A DNA stretch of 64,000 bases, taken from contig NC_081829.1 of the NCBI RefSeq assembly GCF_030867095.1, positions 90,295,261 to 90,359,260 of the forward strand, given 5' to 3'. Below the pieces are notes generated by a model, which had not been told where the DNA came from, made no database searches, and saw nothing but the letters and a program-made list of their open reading frames with translations. A program made the translations under genes and the position numbers. Below, piece by piece: positions 1 to 11,306 of this stretch (within the stretch, counting starts at the first letter, position 1; each line of letters begins with the position of its first letter). This stretch comes from Alligator mississippiensis. Taxonomy: Eukaryota > Chordata > Crocodylia > Alligatoridae.

Positions 1-96
1 GTCAAGGTAGAGAGAGGCTGGACCAAGACCATTTAAGGGTATGTGACAATCTAGAGATACTTCTTCCCTCCTAAGTACAGGGGGTTTGGGCTAGAT
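1..96 (+). mobile_element. CR1 LINE 3' end, left part
   Basis: This is the left piece of a CR1-type 3' terminus. The stretch around 61-96 (ctaagtacagggggtttggg then ctagat) matches the usual CR1 ending in which a 'gggttgggctagatgatc..gaggtccctt' block closes the element. The ending is interrupted at 96 and resumes at 545, so the element was split by a later insertion. The 5' limit is not visible because the window starts here. Confidence 0.6.
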
Positions 97-544
97 CAGG
101 AGTGTCAAACACATATCCCCTGGGCTGGATGAGTGGCATGGGATTGGTCTATGGGCTAGATGAATGTTATGAGGTTGGCCTCCTGGGCTGGATCGGGCTC
201 CCTTGTACCACCTCCAACCCCTACATGCTAGATCCAATGCCCAGTCCAACTGGTCTGCAAGATGCACTGCATACGGTGCCCACCCCAAACCAGCTGAAGC
301 AGGTGCTGCATGTGGCACGTGTGCTGGACCAGCCAGCATGGGCACTATGTGCAGCTTGCATCCCGGGCTTGCTGGAGGAGGCACCATGTGCGGTGCAGTC
401 CCAGACTGGGCAGAGTGGGTGCTGTGGGTGCTGGATCCAGCAAGTGGGAGTGGGTGTGTATGGGTTGACCCAGGGCAGGCACTGGGGGCCAGATCATGTG
501 CTGCATTTGGCACATGGGCCAACCTTTAACACCCAAGGCTAGAT
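89..544. repeat. 8-bp target site duplication flanking hAT-like insert
   Basis: The octamer ggctagat occurs at 89-96 and again at 537-544, directly flanking the inserted element. Both copies are identical. An 8-bp duplication is the hallmark of hAT transposition. Confidence 0.75.
97..536. mobile_element. hAT-like non-autonomous DNA element inserted in CR1
   Basis: A 440-bp element starts with CAGGAGTGTCAAAC and ends with CTTTAACACCCAA, whose reverse complement TTGGGTGTTAAAG pairs imperfectly with the start. It is flanked by a perfect 8-bp duplication and interrupts a CR1 tail, which gives its insertion order. The interior is GC-rich and repeats words such as ctggatc, tgctgg and ggcacatg. It holds no transposase. 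The open frames of 60-146 codons on both strands come from base composition and are not genes. Ends of the type CAGGGGTGTCAAAC are common in vertebrate hAT elements; the exact family is not assigned. Confidence 0.7.
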
Positions 545-590
545 GATCCACTGAGGTCCCTTTCAGCACTATATTTCTATGGCTCTACCC
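545..590 (+). mobile_element. CR1 LINE 3' end, right part
   Basis: The segment gatccactgaggtcccttt followed by a 'ttctatgg' end is the terminal block of CR1 and continues the piece that stops at 96. CR1 ends in short repeats of the type ATTCTATG rather than poly-A. Confidence 0.65.
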
Positions 591-2012
591 AAACTATCCT
601 CAGACAATAAACCAGCACTGTTTAATAAAAAGACTTCAAGTACGGTGGACCTTGCCAAAGAGCAGCAAGGATCCTCTGCTAACAAAGAATAGGAGAAGTT
701 GAGGCACTGGGGGGCTACATTTCCTTTCTATAACTGAGAACACTGTCCCATAAGACTGCTTACAATGCCTCAGGTTCATCCTTACCTCTACTACACAAAA
801 GAGCATGTTTTTAACTTGAGCTCATTAACACAAGGTAGAATCCTTGGGACTACACACTTGCGACAGAAGGGAAAGCAACATCCTCAAAATATATTTTTGC
901 AATTATTTTGTGCTTGCAGGTGTAGCTACACAGATGAAAAGCAACAAATCCTCTTTGTCCTGCAGAGTCTAACTGGCTTTGTTCTGTGCTTCCCTTCCAT
1001 CTCTCCTCATGTCTGGCATGGCCAGTTTGTCAGAAGATGCCTCTGATTCTAATGTCTAAATTAAACGGAGTAATCTGATGAGGATAAAACGTGAAATGAG
1101 TCACCTCCTGCATTAGCCTCAGTGCCACTTGCCCTTTGCTCTGCCTCTTTGCTTTCCCAGTCTTCTGCTCAGTGCAGTGCCTGAGATAACATGTGATGGG
1201 CCTGATTTAAAGAGATACACTGGATTAAACTCTGCAAGTGGTACAGGTCTTTGGCATGCAGCACACAGAGATACAAGAGCTGACATTTGTGTGAGGTGTG
1301 CCCCTTACTACAAGGAGCTGTAAAAACTATCCCACGATATTGCTAAAAACTATTTTTAGTTTTTTCCTTGCATCTTCCAACTGGCACATGGGTATTTATT
1401 TTCTGTTAAGCATCGGTATCATGTTCAGCATTGCAGAGAACAAAGAGAAAGGCAGAATCCCCAATTCAAGAAGCTTGCAATTAATACAAGCAAACACTTT
1501 CAATCTGTACTGAGTGACCAAGGGGTGCACTGAAGTGCCAGAGTCTCGTTTTTTTGTAAAATAGTGATTTTGCCAAATTTAGTCAACTGCAATTCCTAAG
1601 AAGAAATGTATTTTAGGGATGGATCTACGAATGGTCATGATACCCCCTGTCCTATCTCCTCTGGCATTAGAGAGATATACACAACACCACTCTATTCATT
1701 TGATTATTTTTAAAATTAAGACAGCCATCACTCTGGTATCCAAGATTTTAGTCCTCTTGGATTACATGGCTAACACTTCTTCATATACACAAGGGTATAT
1801 CTCCATGAGCTCATCTCCAATTTAAATATTTAGGTGAGCTCCAGATTTGTTAAAGTGCTCTGCACTGACATGCTGAGCTATTCTGAAAACCCAGCTATTT
1901 ATTTTGGTGCTAAATTGAAACCCAGAAGTTTTGAAAACCTGGCTCCCCCTGATGATTCCTTCCATCTAGCAAGGAGCAACAGCATAATAATTCATCAAGG
2001 GCTGTTACTGCA
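591..2012. other. No recognisable feature
   Basis: Moderately AT-rich single-copy-looking DNA. Short open frames of 60-93 codons occur but have no coding character, no recognisable family and no splice context. Nothing is called. Confidence 0.5.
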
Positions 2013-2512
2013 CTAAGTAAGACAATTTAAAACAAAATTTCTTGTACACTGCACCTTAGATAGCAACACTGATCCACAAAACTGCAGCCCTTTCCCAAGT
2101 AGCAGGCAAGATGTTCTGGCATAGTAGTTGGTCCTCCAAAAACACAACGACAAAAGCACACTACACTTCTGGGTTTTTAACATCCCGCCCCACAACCCAC
2201 AAAACAGGTCTGCCAATCCTCTCCACAAACAGGGCCTTTCCAATCTGCCTTGGGTCCTTTCAATCCCATAGACAGACACACCTATACGTCTAGGCCAAAT
2301 TCCAGGGTGGCTTAAGCAAAACGCACCTACCCTCAGATGTATGCACTGAAGTGCCATGCATAGCTGCTGAGGAGTAAACTTGTCCTGAAGTTCCTAGGAT
2401 GCCTCCAGTAAGACCTTTTCTTTTTTCGGGCAAGTCTTCTCCAAACCTGAGACATGACTGTCAAAAACCAGGTCCTCAAGACACAGCAGCTAAGTCCTCT
2501 CTTCATGTTCAC

Positions 2513-2774
2513 CTGTTTTATAAGAAGCCAGCGCCTTCTTAGGTTCCACGACAAAAAAATCACTTTGCCACCAACCGGTTTCTGTTGTAGACCCAACCAT
2601 TTTTGCAAAACCAGGGAGGTAGCTCATATCAGGAAGGTCCGCTGGGAGGAAAGACTGGTTGTATGAGAAGGCAGGGCCTTGCCAAGGCAGAATAAGACTT
2701 TCTGGGGAGAGTAAGCTCAGCCTCCACTCGTCTCCCAACAGGCATGAATCATGCCTCCTCAAAGTTACAATGGG
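2513..2774 (-). CDS. Possible internal exon or retro-pseudogene piece, unidentified
   Basis: On the minus strand a pyrimidine-rich run ending in TTTCCCTAG (2783-2775) precedes an open frame of 87 codons that reaches CAG then GTGAAC at 2513/2512, a usable donor site. The predicted peptide has a balanced composition, with stretches such as LPDMSYLPGFAKMVG and GWWQSDFFVVEPKKAL, and does not resemble a transposon protein I know. The same frame continues to 2013 with only two TAG stops, so a decayed processed copy is an equally good reading. No homologue was recognised. Without a matching neighbouring exon this remains a candidate only. Confidence 0.28.
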
Positions 2775-4870
2775 CTAGGGAAAGACAACCCTAGAAAATA
2801 GCCAAACCCATGATAACTTCCACCTGGTATAGGACCAGCTTCAGAAGGGTTAATTCACCTTGAGTATTGAGAAGGTAAATCAATCATAAATGTTTTCAGA
2901 AATCTGCTTGCCCATTAGTAAATTCCCTGGTGACAACGTAAAGAAAAATCAAAATTCAGACATTACTTCTTGAGCTAACCTAGTTATGCATATTTAATAA
3001 AAGGAAAACTATACTGTACCAAAAATGCGTGTCCATGGAAACAGCATGTCTAGCATTTTTGTTAAAATAACATTAATTTTTACATTCGCTTCTCTTTTCC
3101 CTCTATCAGTTTTGATGCAGTGGACTGACTATCAGTCAGACTTTCAGAAGCCAAAAGAGATCTACAATAGATGCATGTTATTTCCAAGTCCCCTGGACTA
3201 TCGCGGCGTAACAGAGCTCTGAATTGTGCCACTTACTACATGCAGCTCAAGCATCAGGCTTACTGCAAGGTCCCATCTGCACCAGGCAAACATAGATTGT
3301 CACAAGCCATTGATCAGAACGGTTTGGCGCTGTAATGTCTCACATTCGCAGCCAGCAGCTGTCCCTGGCATTTTCAAGGAGATGATCAGACTGCAAAGTT
3401 CGAACAAGGTCTTACACTCTTGAGCCGAGTGTAGCGGAGGCAAATGTGATCCACAAGTGTCGAATCAACTTATGAAGTTAGCTGATCCACTTAACTCCAA
3501 CCAAGTGTACAGTGCCCAGTGTTGGGAAATTACTAAAAAACTTCTGCTCCCAGCAGCAGTGTTGGACCCTGAGGGGGTGATCACAGGACAGGGTGATTCA
3601 AGGTGGGCTGCACATGGACTCACCAGAACTGCTCTATTGCAATTAGGGGTAAAATGTGTGCAGCTGAACTAACCTGTTTCAGATGCAAGCCAGATAATCG
3701 ACTGGTAATGCAATAAGCCTGCCATCAAAGGTAAGTCTTCACCGAGTACAGACATAGACAAACTTACCCTTTCAGAAGCGCTGATTTAGGCCTTTCTGAT
3801 AGACAATGGTAAGATTTATTGTGGGGCTAAATTGCCTTCAAAATCAAAGCCCCGGGGCAGGTCAACAGTTCTCAGTGGGATTCCCCTACACAGAGGAAAC
3901 TCTCCATATCAGCAATAAAAGGCTACATACCTAGCCGTGTGTTTCTTCTTGGAAGGTCACTCTGCTGTCAGCCTTTTCTGCCATGCAGTACCCAAATAAG
4001 CTGGGAGAGAAATGGGGCAAATAAATGATTTTTTTTTAAAGAAAACTACTGAATTTACCCATAATCTGTAAATGAACAGCTGCTGTCCAGCAACCAGGAA
4101 AACATGCCAGATCCATCACCAGACTTCAGATCATCTCAGTTACTGGGAAAATAGTGAAAATTGTGAAACTGGACAGTGCTGTGACAGACAACCAGTCCCA
4201 TCCCACTCTGCAGTTAGAGTCAAAGTTCACCATCAAAAGGCTCACCACATTGATTCACTGACAAAACTGCCTCTGTGCAAAGCACCTAGCAGGATCGGGG
4301 CCTCAGACAAAATTCAGGAGCATTAATTTGATTTATCACCTAATTACTATTCCTTTTAATGGAGTCACCATTTTTTAACCCAGTAACTAGGCAATTAATT
4401 TGAGTCCCCACTGTACTTTTTTAATAGCACTGATCAATCCCTGCCCTGGAATCAGACATTTAAACAAAGACCAGCAGTTTCCACCCTGACTCCTCAGTGC
4501 CATAGCACCCTCCGTTTTAAAACAACCCCGCATGCAGTTTTACAGCTGCTGCCTTTCATTTTAGTTACTGTTAGGGAAAGACTTCCCAAAGGTTTTAGTT
4601 GCCCAATTACCAGACAAACATAACCACATACAGCTGAGCTAATGCAAATGGATTCACTGCTCCTTCACCCAGCACACTTGCTTCAGGCTTTACTACATCT
4701 TCAGAAGCAAGCCTTATTTTTTCTTTCCACCCCTCCCCTTTATTCCCTTCCTGCTATCATGCAGGACACGCACAAATTCATCCCATTGCTCTGTTTTCCA
4801 GCCATAAGTCAAATTTTCTGGATGTATCAGCCTATCATGCTTTCCGTTTAGCAGTGGTAAATGCTACACA
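2775..4870. other. No recognisable feature
   Basis: No gene or named repeat was seen. Open frames up to 84 codons (for example 4072-4326) look random. Isolated short T or A runs occur. Confidence 0.45.
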
Positions 4871-5135
4871 CTTAGGCCAGGTACAGACATTGCACTTGTA
4901 CTGGTATAAGTGATTGGAAACCAGTCTAAACCCATAACAGAACAGAAGTTCAGCACACATAGACTGTTTAAAAATGGCAGACCCCTATCTAAGACAGCTT
5001 GTGTGCCCTGGCCCCCAGCAAAAGGGCGAATATGTGTTTTGTTTGCTACCAACCTAAGCTACACTGCTTACAGAAAACAGCATCACTTAGACTGATTCTG
5101 CCTCGGGCTTTTTGAATGTCTGCACCTAGCCTAAG
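4871..5135. mobile_element. Small TIR element (MITE)
   Basis: The 21-bp left end cttaggccaggtacagacat(t) at 4871-4891 and the right end at 5115-5135 are inverted copies matching at 19 of 21 positions. If the outer CTTA/TAAG is partly target, the element is flanked by the dinucleotide TA, as in Tc1/mariner-type insertions. About 265 bp long, with no transposase. The open frames inside (4864-5052 minus, 4910-5095 plus) are byproducts. Confidence 0.65.
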
Positions 5136-6229
5136 ACCCCAGGCCTACAATTATATCCATGTAGGCACAGATCTGCAGAACAGCGAAGCAATGCAGACTC
5201 TCATTGAGATCGGTAACACTCGGCACATATGTCATCTCTCTCTCATTGAAGGACAAGGGCCTAAATGCCCTAGCTTGGATCAGGGGAGATAAGTAAATAG
5301 TAGATAAGGAAATAGTGGGGGCTCAGTCTTTCAGTCAATTGCTGTTGGCACAAACCCCAGTCACGCTGTATATAATGACCTGCAGGTTATGGATGCAGCT
5401 AATAAAGTCCCAGCAGAATTACAACACCGGACAACAGAGTGTACAACTCATACAGGGCTCTGGAAACAGTTTTGGCTCTGGGAGCAGACAGATCTGAGTT
5501 GTATTTCGCCTGCATCTTTGAAGCTGCAAGTGACCCTGGAGTGCGGCATAGTCACAACTGTGAAGCTTCTCCATGGCCATGGCAATACCATCGATTTTAA
5601 TGAAACCTAGAAAATCATAATTCTGTCTCTTTGTTAAAACTGCAGATGCATATTGCACCATACTGTGCTAGGGTCTCATTAAGAAGGATTCGTTCCTTAA
5701 TTGCTATTGAATAACATCATCCTTGGACACATGCTGGACAGTGGCCACCCCCATAAAACCTTGCCAGTTGCTAGAGATAACCAAAGGCCTGATCTGCGGA
5801 GGAATCAAACACCCAAAGCACCATGTAACATCAAAGGGAAGGAAGTAGGAAAGAAGGAACTTTATCTCATTATCTGCTGTGCTTAATTTCCAGCAAGCCC
5901 TCCTGTAGGGTGCTAGGTTGAACAGAACCAGGGGCTTTCATCATGTGGGGCCTGACTCAAAGTCCAATGAAGTCAATGGAAAGACTCCCATGGCCTCCCC
6001 TGCACTTTGGACCGAGCCCCAAACTGCCCAGGGGTGAGGTCAGTGCTCCAAGAGGGACAGCACAGACGTGCCAGCCCAGAAGTGTAGGGGGGGAGATGCC
6101 TATAAGCTACGTTTGTGCTCACCTGTGCTGTCTGAAACAGTCCATACCATCATTGAGACAGGGCCTGTCTGGGCTTTCTCAACCCCCCTGGACTGCTCTA
6201 GGGGCCCCAGTGCTGCCTGGCCTCACTTA
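5136..6229. other. Mostly featureless; short palindromic repeat at 5945-5995
   Basis: The only repeat-like signal is gtccaatgaagtcaatgg near 5961-5978, a motif frequent in short palindromic amniote repeats that pair 'cccattgaagtcaatggg' arms. The 245-codon frame at 5943-6680 runs through GC-rich repeat DNA and shows no domain. Confidence 0.35.
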
Positions 6230-6470
6230 CATACTACCAGTGCCATGGCAAGGCAGGTTGGTGCCTGGGGCAAAGCCCTGTGCACAGATCCAGGGGGCAC
6301 ATGCCTCTCCCATGCTTGCCCGGGAGTGCACTCCCCCCGTCCCCATGCCCCACCTAAATGAGCTCTGTCCTGTGCCTTGTCCTGATTGGGCAGCGCCTGT
6401 TGGCACCCCTTCGCTTTGGCGCCTGGGACAGTCACCCCACCTTGCTACAACACTTTGCGCTGCCTCTGCC
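6230..6470. repeat. Interspersed repeat, copy 1 (pair with 23796-24075)
   Basis: Shared blocks in the same order as at 23796-24075 include 'ggcaagg..ggttggtgcctgggg', 'gtgcacagatc', 'gggagtgcac', 'ggcagcgcctgttggc', 'cctt(c/t)(g/t)ctttgg(c/t)gcctgg' and 'ccttgctaca'. The two ends are loosely inverted: ggcaagg near the left and ccttgctaca at the right. It is probably a DNA-transposon derivative; the family is not named here. Overlapping long open frames on both strands are artefacts. Confidence 0.5.
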
Positions 6471-8360
6471 TGCATCCTCTCCCTTCACTCTGGGTGTGCG
6501 ATAGACCTTAGCAAACCACTTCCCAGGTGTCCTCTGCAGCGCCTGTGCCGGAGGAATGCTTCTCTGCTGGGCTCTGGGGATTTTAGGGCACTTTTTTCAC
6601 TGCTATGTTTCTTTAACACAGCACATAGGGGATGGAGCATAGATGAGGATCTTACCCAAGAGCCCAACAGTGTGCTCTGAAGGAGCCATTCTCTCTGCTG
6701 GTGACTATACTGGCTTCTTAATCTTTAGCCTCCGTATGGCCCCTTCAGTAAAAGCAGGACATTGCACTTCACCAGGATGTTACACGCACATTTTCTATGG
6801 TCTTTATCAGGAATTTCAACATCACCGTTCAGTGCAGATACCAAGGATAAAATGATCAGTTTAATGTAAGGGAGATGAATTTTTAGGGTTGATCATATCT
6901 ATCATTTAGTCCCAAAAGCTGTTACGCTTCATCCTCATGTAACTTTAATTATTATTCACTTATTTTCATTGCCCTCTGTTTCACTCCCCAGACCATATTC
7001 TTACCTAGTAATTTGTCAAGGATATGCATACACACTATTTTCTTTGCTCAGGGTTGACAATGGGTTAAGCAGGTTTAATAATGAACTTGTTTATCTTGTT
7101 TGCATGACTTGGGCCTGTACGTCCTTATAAAGCAGATAAGTTTATTACCAGGTTAGCTTCAAAACAGAGACAAAATCTGCTTTCTCTTTTGCTAAATCCA
7201 CAGCCAAATGATTTTTGAGGGGGATGCTTTCATGGGAGATAAAAGACTAAAATCAATGATAGGACTGTCTGAAGACCGAAGTCTCATTTTATCTTCAGAC
7301 AAAAATCAGGAATCAGCGATTCCAGCTTCTCTCTATTAAGTTTGGTTCAAAAATGTCACTTGTACTCAGAGCACTGCTGAAAAGGCTATTTATCTGAAAG
7401 TGGGCTGCGGTGTAAAGATTCTCACGGATCCATTTGTTCATCAAATTAGAGAAGCACGTGTAAGTAGGTTTGTTCACAACACAGGAGGGGCTTTATATTA
7501 CGTGAAACCAAAATTTGGATTTGTGGCAGGAAAGAAAAATCCTGTTACTAGAGAGCTGCAAGGAAGGTAAAGATAATGCTTGCATATGTTCATATGTCAA
7601 CCTGTGGTTAAAATAATTTCAAGAGAAAAGGACACAAAATTCCCTCCTCCCAAGCTCCAGAAGACCTTTACAAGGTATGTGAAGGTGACGTAACCTCGTA
7701 AAATGAGGATTTCTCCTTTTATTCGGGGTGAATGGTTTGCTTCTTGGAAGTGACTGGTGGAGTCTACAGTAAAAGCTCTGGGAAGGGTAAATTTGTGATT
7801 TCCCCTACATGACTTCAAAGTCTCCACACTGACTTCGAAGAGGTAAGAGGTTTCCATACTGCTTGACGTTTCAGATTCCAGTTTTCCTCGATTGCCCAGT
7901 ACTATCATTGTTTTCTGGAAGTGTCAGCTTCTGTTAAGCGTTCTTTCAAAGTTGAAATATATTTCAACCCTGGGCACCTGCCCCCCAAAATAGGTGGCCG
8001 CTGGACCATGTTTCCTCTAAACCCCTGATCATGGCAACTGCGTCTGAAGGGAACCTAACAAGAGTTACCATACACGATGTAGGTGCCTGCATAGGAAGGA
8101 ACCAGACTCCACAACTAGGCGATCTCTGCCAGTTGTGTGTCCACGTTTCCAATCAGTTTTTCTTTGCACCAGGCTCCCTGCAGAGTTTGCTGCATGGGGA
8201 ATTGGATTAGGATTAAGCATTTTCTTTCCTACGTTCTACACCAACTCTTTAAGCACAGATCTGGCTGTCGAAGGAAACTAAGCAGAGTCATGAAATCCTG
8301 CTCATTTTCTTTCTGCAGCTATGTGCCTCTTTAAAGAGCTTAGCTCCCAGCTGAGCCAAA
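6471..8360. other. No recognisable feature
   Basis: AT-rich, apparently unique sequence. No splice-flanked coding frame, RNA gene or repeat was recognised. Confidence 0.45.
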
Positions 8361-8440
8361 CAGTTAATCATGTGCTTAACTCCCCTTGAAGTCTATATGG
8401 GACCTCCAGTAAAGCACAGGCTTATATGCCTTGCTGAATA
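8361..8440. repeat. Short palindromic interspersed repeat
   Basis: The stretch tcatgtgcttaactcccctt followed about 25 bp later by a loosely inverted 'taaagcacaggct' and 'ttgctgaatagg' matches a pattern I know from sauropsid genomes: 'catgtgcttaagtcc..gaagtcaatgggacttaagcacatg'. It is diverged, and the assignment is tentative. Confidence 0.4.
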
Positions 8441-10224
8441 GGAAAGGGGTCACTTACACGTTAAAGGCGTGCTGAAATACTCTGCTATACTGGGGCCCTC
8501 CTAGTGAAGGACCCTAAGCAAGGAAGCAGAGGCACTGAATAAAACAGCTCCTGCTGATAATTGATAACGCCGGTATTTGAAGTCCTCCTAGCTACCGCTG
8601 TTCAGGTCATTCACTCTTTAAAAAAAAAGAAAAAAAAAAGATTGCTCCTTTAAGCCCCAGTGGAAATGCAAGAGCGTAAATCAAGTGACTTGACTGTTTG
8701 CTAATGGACATCTTTGATCAGAATGGCAACATTACAGCTATTGTAAGGGTGCCCAAAGCGCGCAATGCTCTTTCCCTTGCCAACAAGGGACACAGTCCCG
8801 GGCCCCAAAGCATGTCCTTTAGACAAACAAAAAGTGTCCCTTTGCAGCCAATAAGATCTAAGTTTCTAGGATGGTTAAGATCCCAAATTGTGAGCCAGTA
8901 GAATTATTAGCAGTGTACCATGCACTATAAACTATCACAGCCTTGCATCGGTTGACTGTCATATCCTTTTGACCTGCTCACTCCTACTTTGTGCACATTA
9001 CTTTTACCTAGGAGTGTTAACCATGAGATTTTACTATTGGCTTCTAAAGGCCGGCAGATATATGGAGAGAAGAACTCCCTCTTCTAACTCTTGCTTTCCT
9101 TGAGGCTCGGAAATTTATTTCCCATGAGTTTCCCCACTTTTAGACTCTGTTTTTGTGGGGGTTGTTTTTTGGTGTGTTTTTTTTTTAGCAAACAGCAAAC
9201 TTGGTCTTTATATTTGCTATCATTTGTTCTGTTGCAGAGATCTTCCCTGAATCACCCAAGGTGAACAGCTTTTAAAAAAAGCTGTACCTGCTAGACAAAA
9301 CATGCTGTCTTTCAGCACTTCTCGAGCCCTTTCCATCACTGTGCTCATAGTGGAGTGAGGTGAGGTGTTACCTTGTAAAAAAGAATAACTACTCCATCTG
9401 GGAGAAGGTATTTCTTTTCTCTCTTCCCTCATCCAATTGCATTCTACTACTGTCTCTATCCTGAAGCCATTGCCTCATGTAAAGCCTCTCCGCCTCCATT
9501 AAATCTTGCATGAATCTCCCTTTTGTCTCTTCAGCTGCTATTAATGACCACTCCTTACTCATCCCCTTGACATGTCTGTTCTCATTACTTCTTCATCCTT
9601 TGACCCTTCTGGGTGTTATTACCTTCTACCTGGTCTGCTTTGGAGGGAGGAAACAATTCATTTGCATGACTGACTATAGCGCGTTGGCAGACAGAATCAA
9701 ACATTTTGTTAGCGCCTTGCTAATTCTCCTCTTCATCTCCTTCGCATGACAAACTTCACCCTTACAGAGTAGGTAGGCTGATCGGCAGGAAAATGTCACA
9801 TTGAAACTTCTTCATCTAATGGCTGCATTTTTCTCTAAGCAGAATATCTTCTAAGTGGAGGAACGGAGTGGGGGAAGAATCTGGTGAGATTTAAAGGGCG
9901 AGTGTATTTCAGTCTTTATACAACTAACGTCTTCAGTTTTTTAAAGCTCTCACTAGTCACAGACTTGTTCTGTTTTGGGCAATCAAAAGCAATGAAGTTA
10001 GATTCCCTTCTGTTTCACTTGCAAACTCTGAATGCTATAAATGCTAGAATAGTTGGGCTGCAGATATTATAGGAGATCTATTATTTATTCAAAGCATTTC
10101 TATTGGAGAGCTTTAAAAAAATCAAGCAAATATTTTCTACGGGTTTCTGAGTTTGAAAAAAGGGTATTTAAAAAAAACAAACCCAAACAAATCAGGTTTC
10201 TTTGTCAAATTTGGGAGTTGATAG
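8441..10224. other. No recognisable feature; simple A and T/G runs
   Basis: Contains an A-rich run near 8620-8640 and a T/G-rich run near 9158-9188. No gene or named repeat is supported. The 79-codon frame at 9510-9749 is hydrophobic by chance of T-rich composition. Confidence 0.4.
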
Positions 10225-11065
10225 CATTCCTCTCATGGATTCAAAGGCCAGAAGGAATCCATGTGGTCATCTAGTTGAAGGTAACTTCTGTTTGAGATAC
10301 CACATAGGTTTTAGAAATGCATACGGTAAATACATCAAGGATGGGGAGTCCACTATGTCCAGAGGTAAATTTTAGCAAATTATTCTCCATGTCAAGAATA
10401 CATAGCACAAATCTGAATAGGCTGACCTTCAGGTTCCAACCTCTGTTCTGCTGTTTTTCTGCTAGACCAAAATTCATCAGTAATCAAGTCTCTTCTTTAC
10501 ATAGCAATGACTTAGCTTTCTTTTGAATGAAGTAGATTAAGCTTCTTAAGTCTCTTACTGTAAGGGACCTCAGATCATTTTTGGAGTGCCTTTCTGACCC
10601 CTTACCAATTTTTCCTTTTTGAAGTGTGGATTCCAGTAGTATTCCAGTAATGATCTTGCAGTCTATGCAGCAGAAATACCTCCTATCTTCCCCCCTACTT
10701 GATATTCTCCTGCTTATACATCCAAAGATACCTTTGCCCTTAGCTACTGATTAAAAGTAGGAGCTCATTTTCAGGTGGTTATCTTCCACGACCCCCAAGT
10801 TCTTTTTAGTCTCACTACAGTCCAGGTTACTTTCTCCTATCCTGTAACCAAGAGACCTTTTCCTGGATGTACAATTTTGCTTTTGACTTTTAAGATGCAT
10901 GATGTTCAAAGGAAGGCACTTTCCAGAGTGAACCCAATCACTGTCTAAATAATATCTCCCTATTGTGTTTTGCCACTCCACCATTTTTTGTCACCTGAAA
11001 ATTTTACTCATGATGGTTGTATATATATTTTTTTCCAGATCAATGCTAAAGATACTTAATACTTA
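10225..11065 (-). mobile_element. CR1-type LINE 3' region, antisense
   Basis: Reading left to right, this follows the usual antisense CR1 3' region. It starts with ggccagaaggaatccatgtg and gtcatctagtt, then a block resembling 'ggatggggagtccac', then the 'tggattccagtagtattcca' block, and finally cttccacgacccccaagttc. These correspond to well-known CR1 antisense words (gaccatctagt, gacaccagaactggac, cacccccaagtcctt). No reverse transcriptase is included, so the copy is 5'-truncated. Strong divergence indicates age. Confidence 0.6.
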
Positions 11066-11069
11066 CTTA

Positions 11070-11306
11070 AAGTCATCATCATTGGCAGCCATCGGTCTCG
11101 GGAGACCATGGGGACTGCACCTTTGGTAGGCTTCTTGATTGGCTGAGGAGTCCGATGCGCAACGGGCAGACCCTCCAGCAAGTTGCACATACCAAATTGG
11201 TTGAGCTTTCACTGGCATGCCAAGTACCATTTTGTCTTGCCTTATTTAAAGTATTACTTAAAAATTCCACTAGAAACATGCCCATCAGAGCAGGGTGACT
11301 CCCCAT
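11070..11306 (-). mobile_element. 3' end of zinc-finger-tailed LINE, 5'-truncated
   Basis: On the minus strand a frame ends in a peptide with CATCWRVCPLRIGLLSQSRS. This matches the finger at the C-terminus of the two longer LINE copies in this window (46.1-46.2 kb plus, 36.9-37.0 kb minus), although the first zinc-binding His is now Gln. The DNA after it (ccatggtctcccgagaccga, minus strand) runs into a short ATG/ATGATG tail at 11070-11090, the likely 3' terminus. Only about 230 bp of the element remain. Confidence 0.6.

Noticed and set aside
5943..6680. 245-codon open frame on the plus strand
   Set aside because: It runs through a GC-rich interspersed repeat, overlaps long frames on the other strand, shows no domain and has no splice context.
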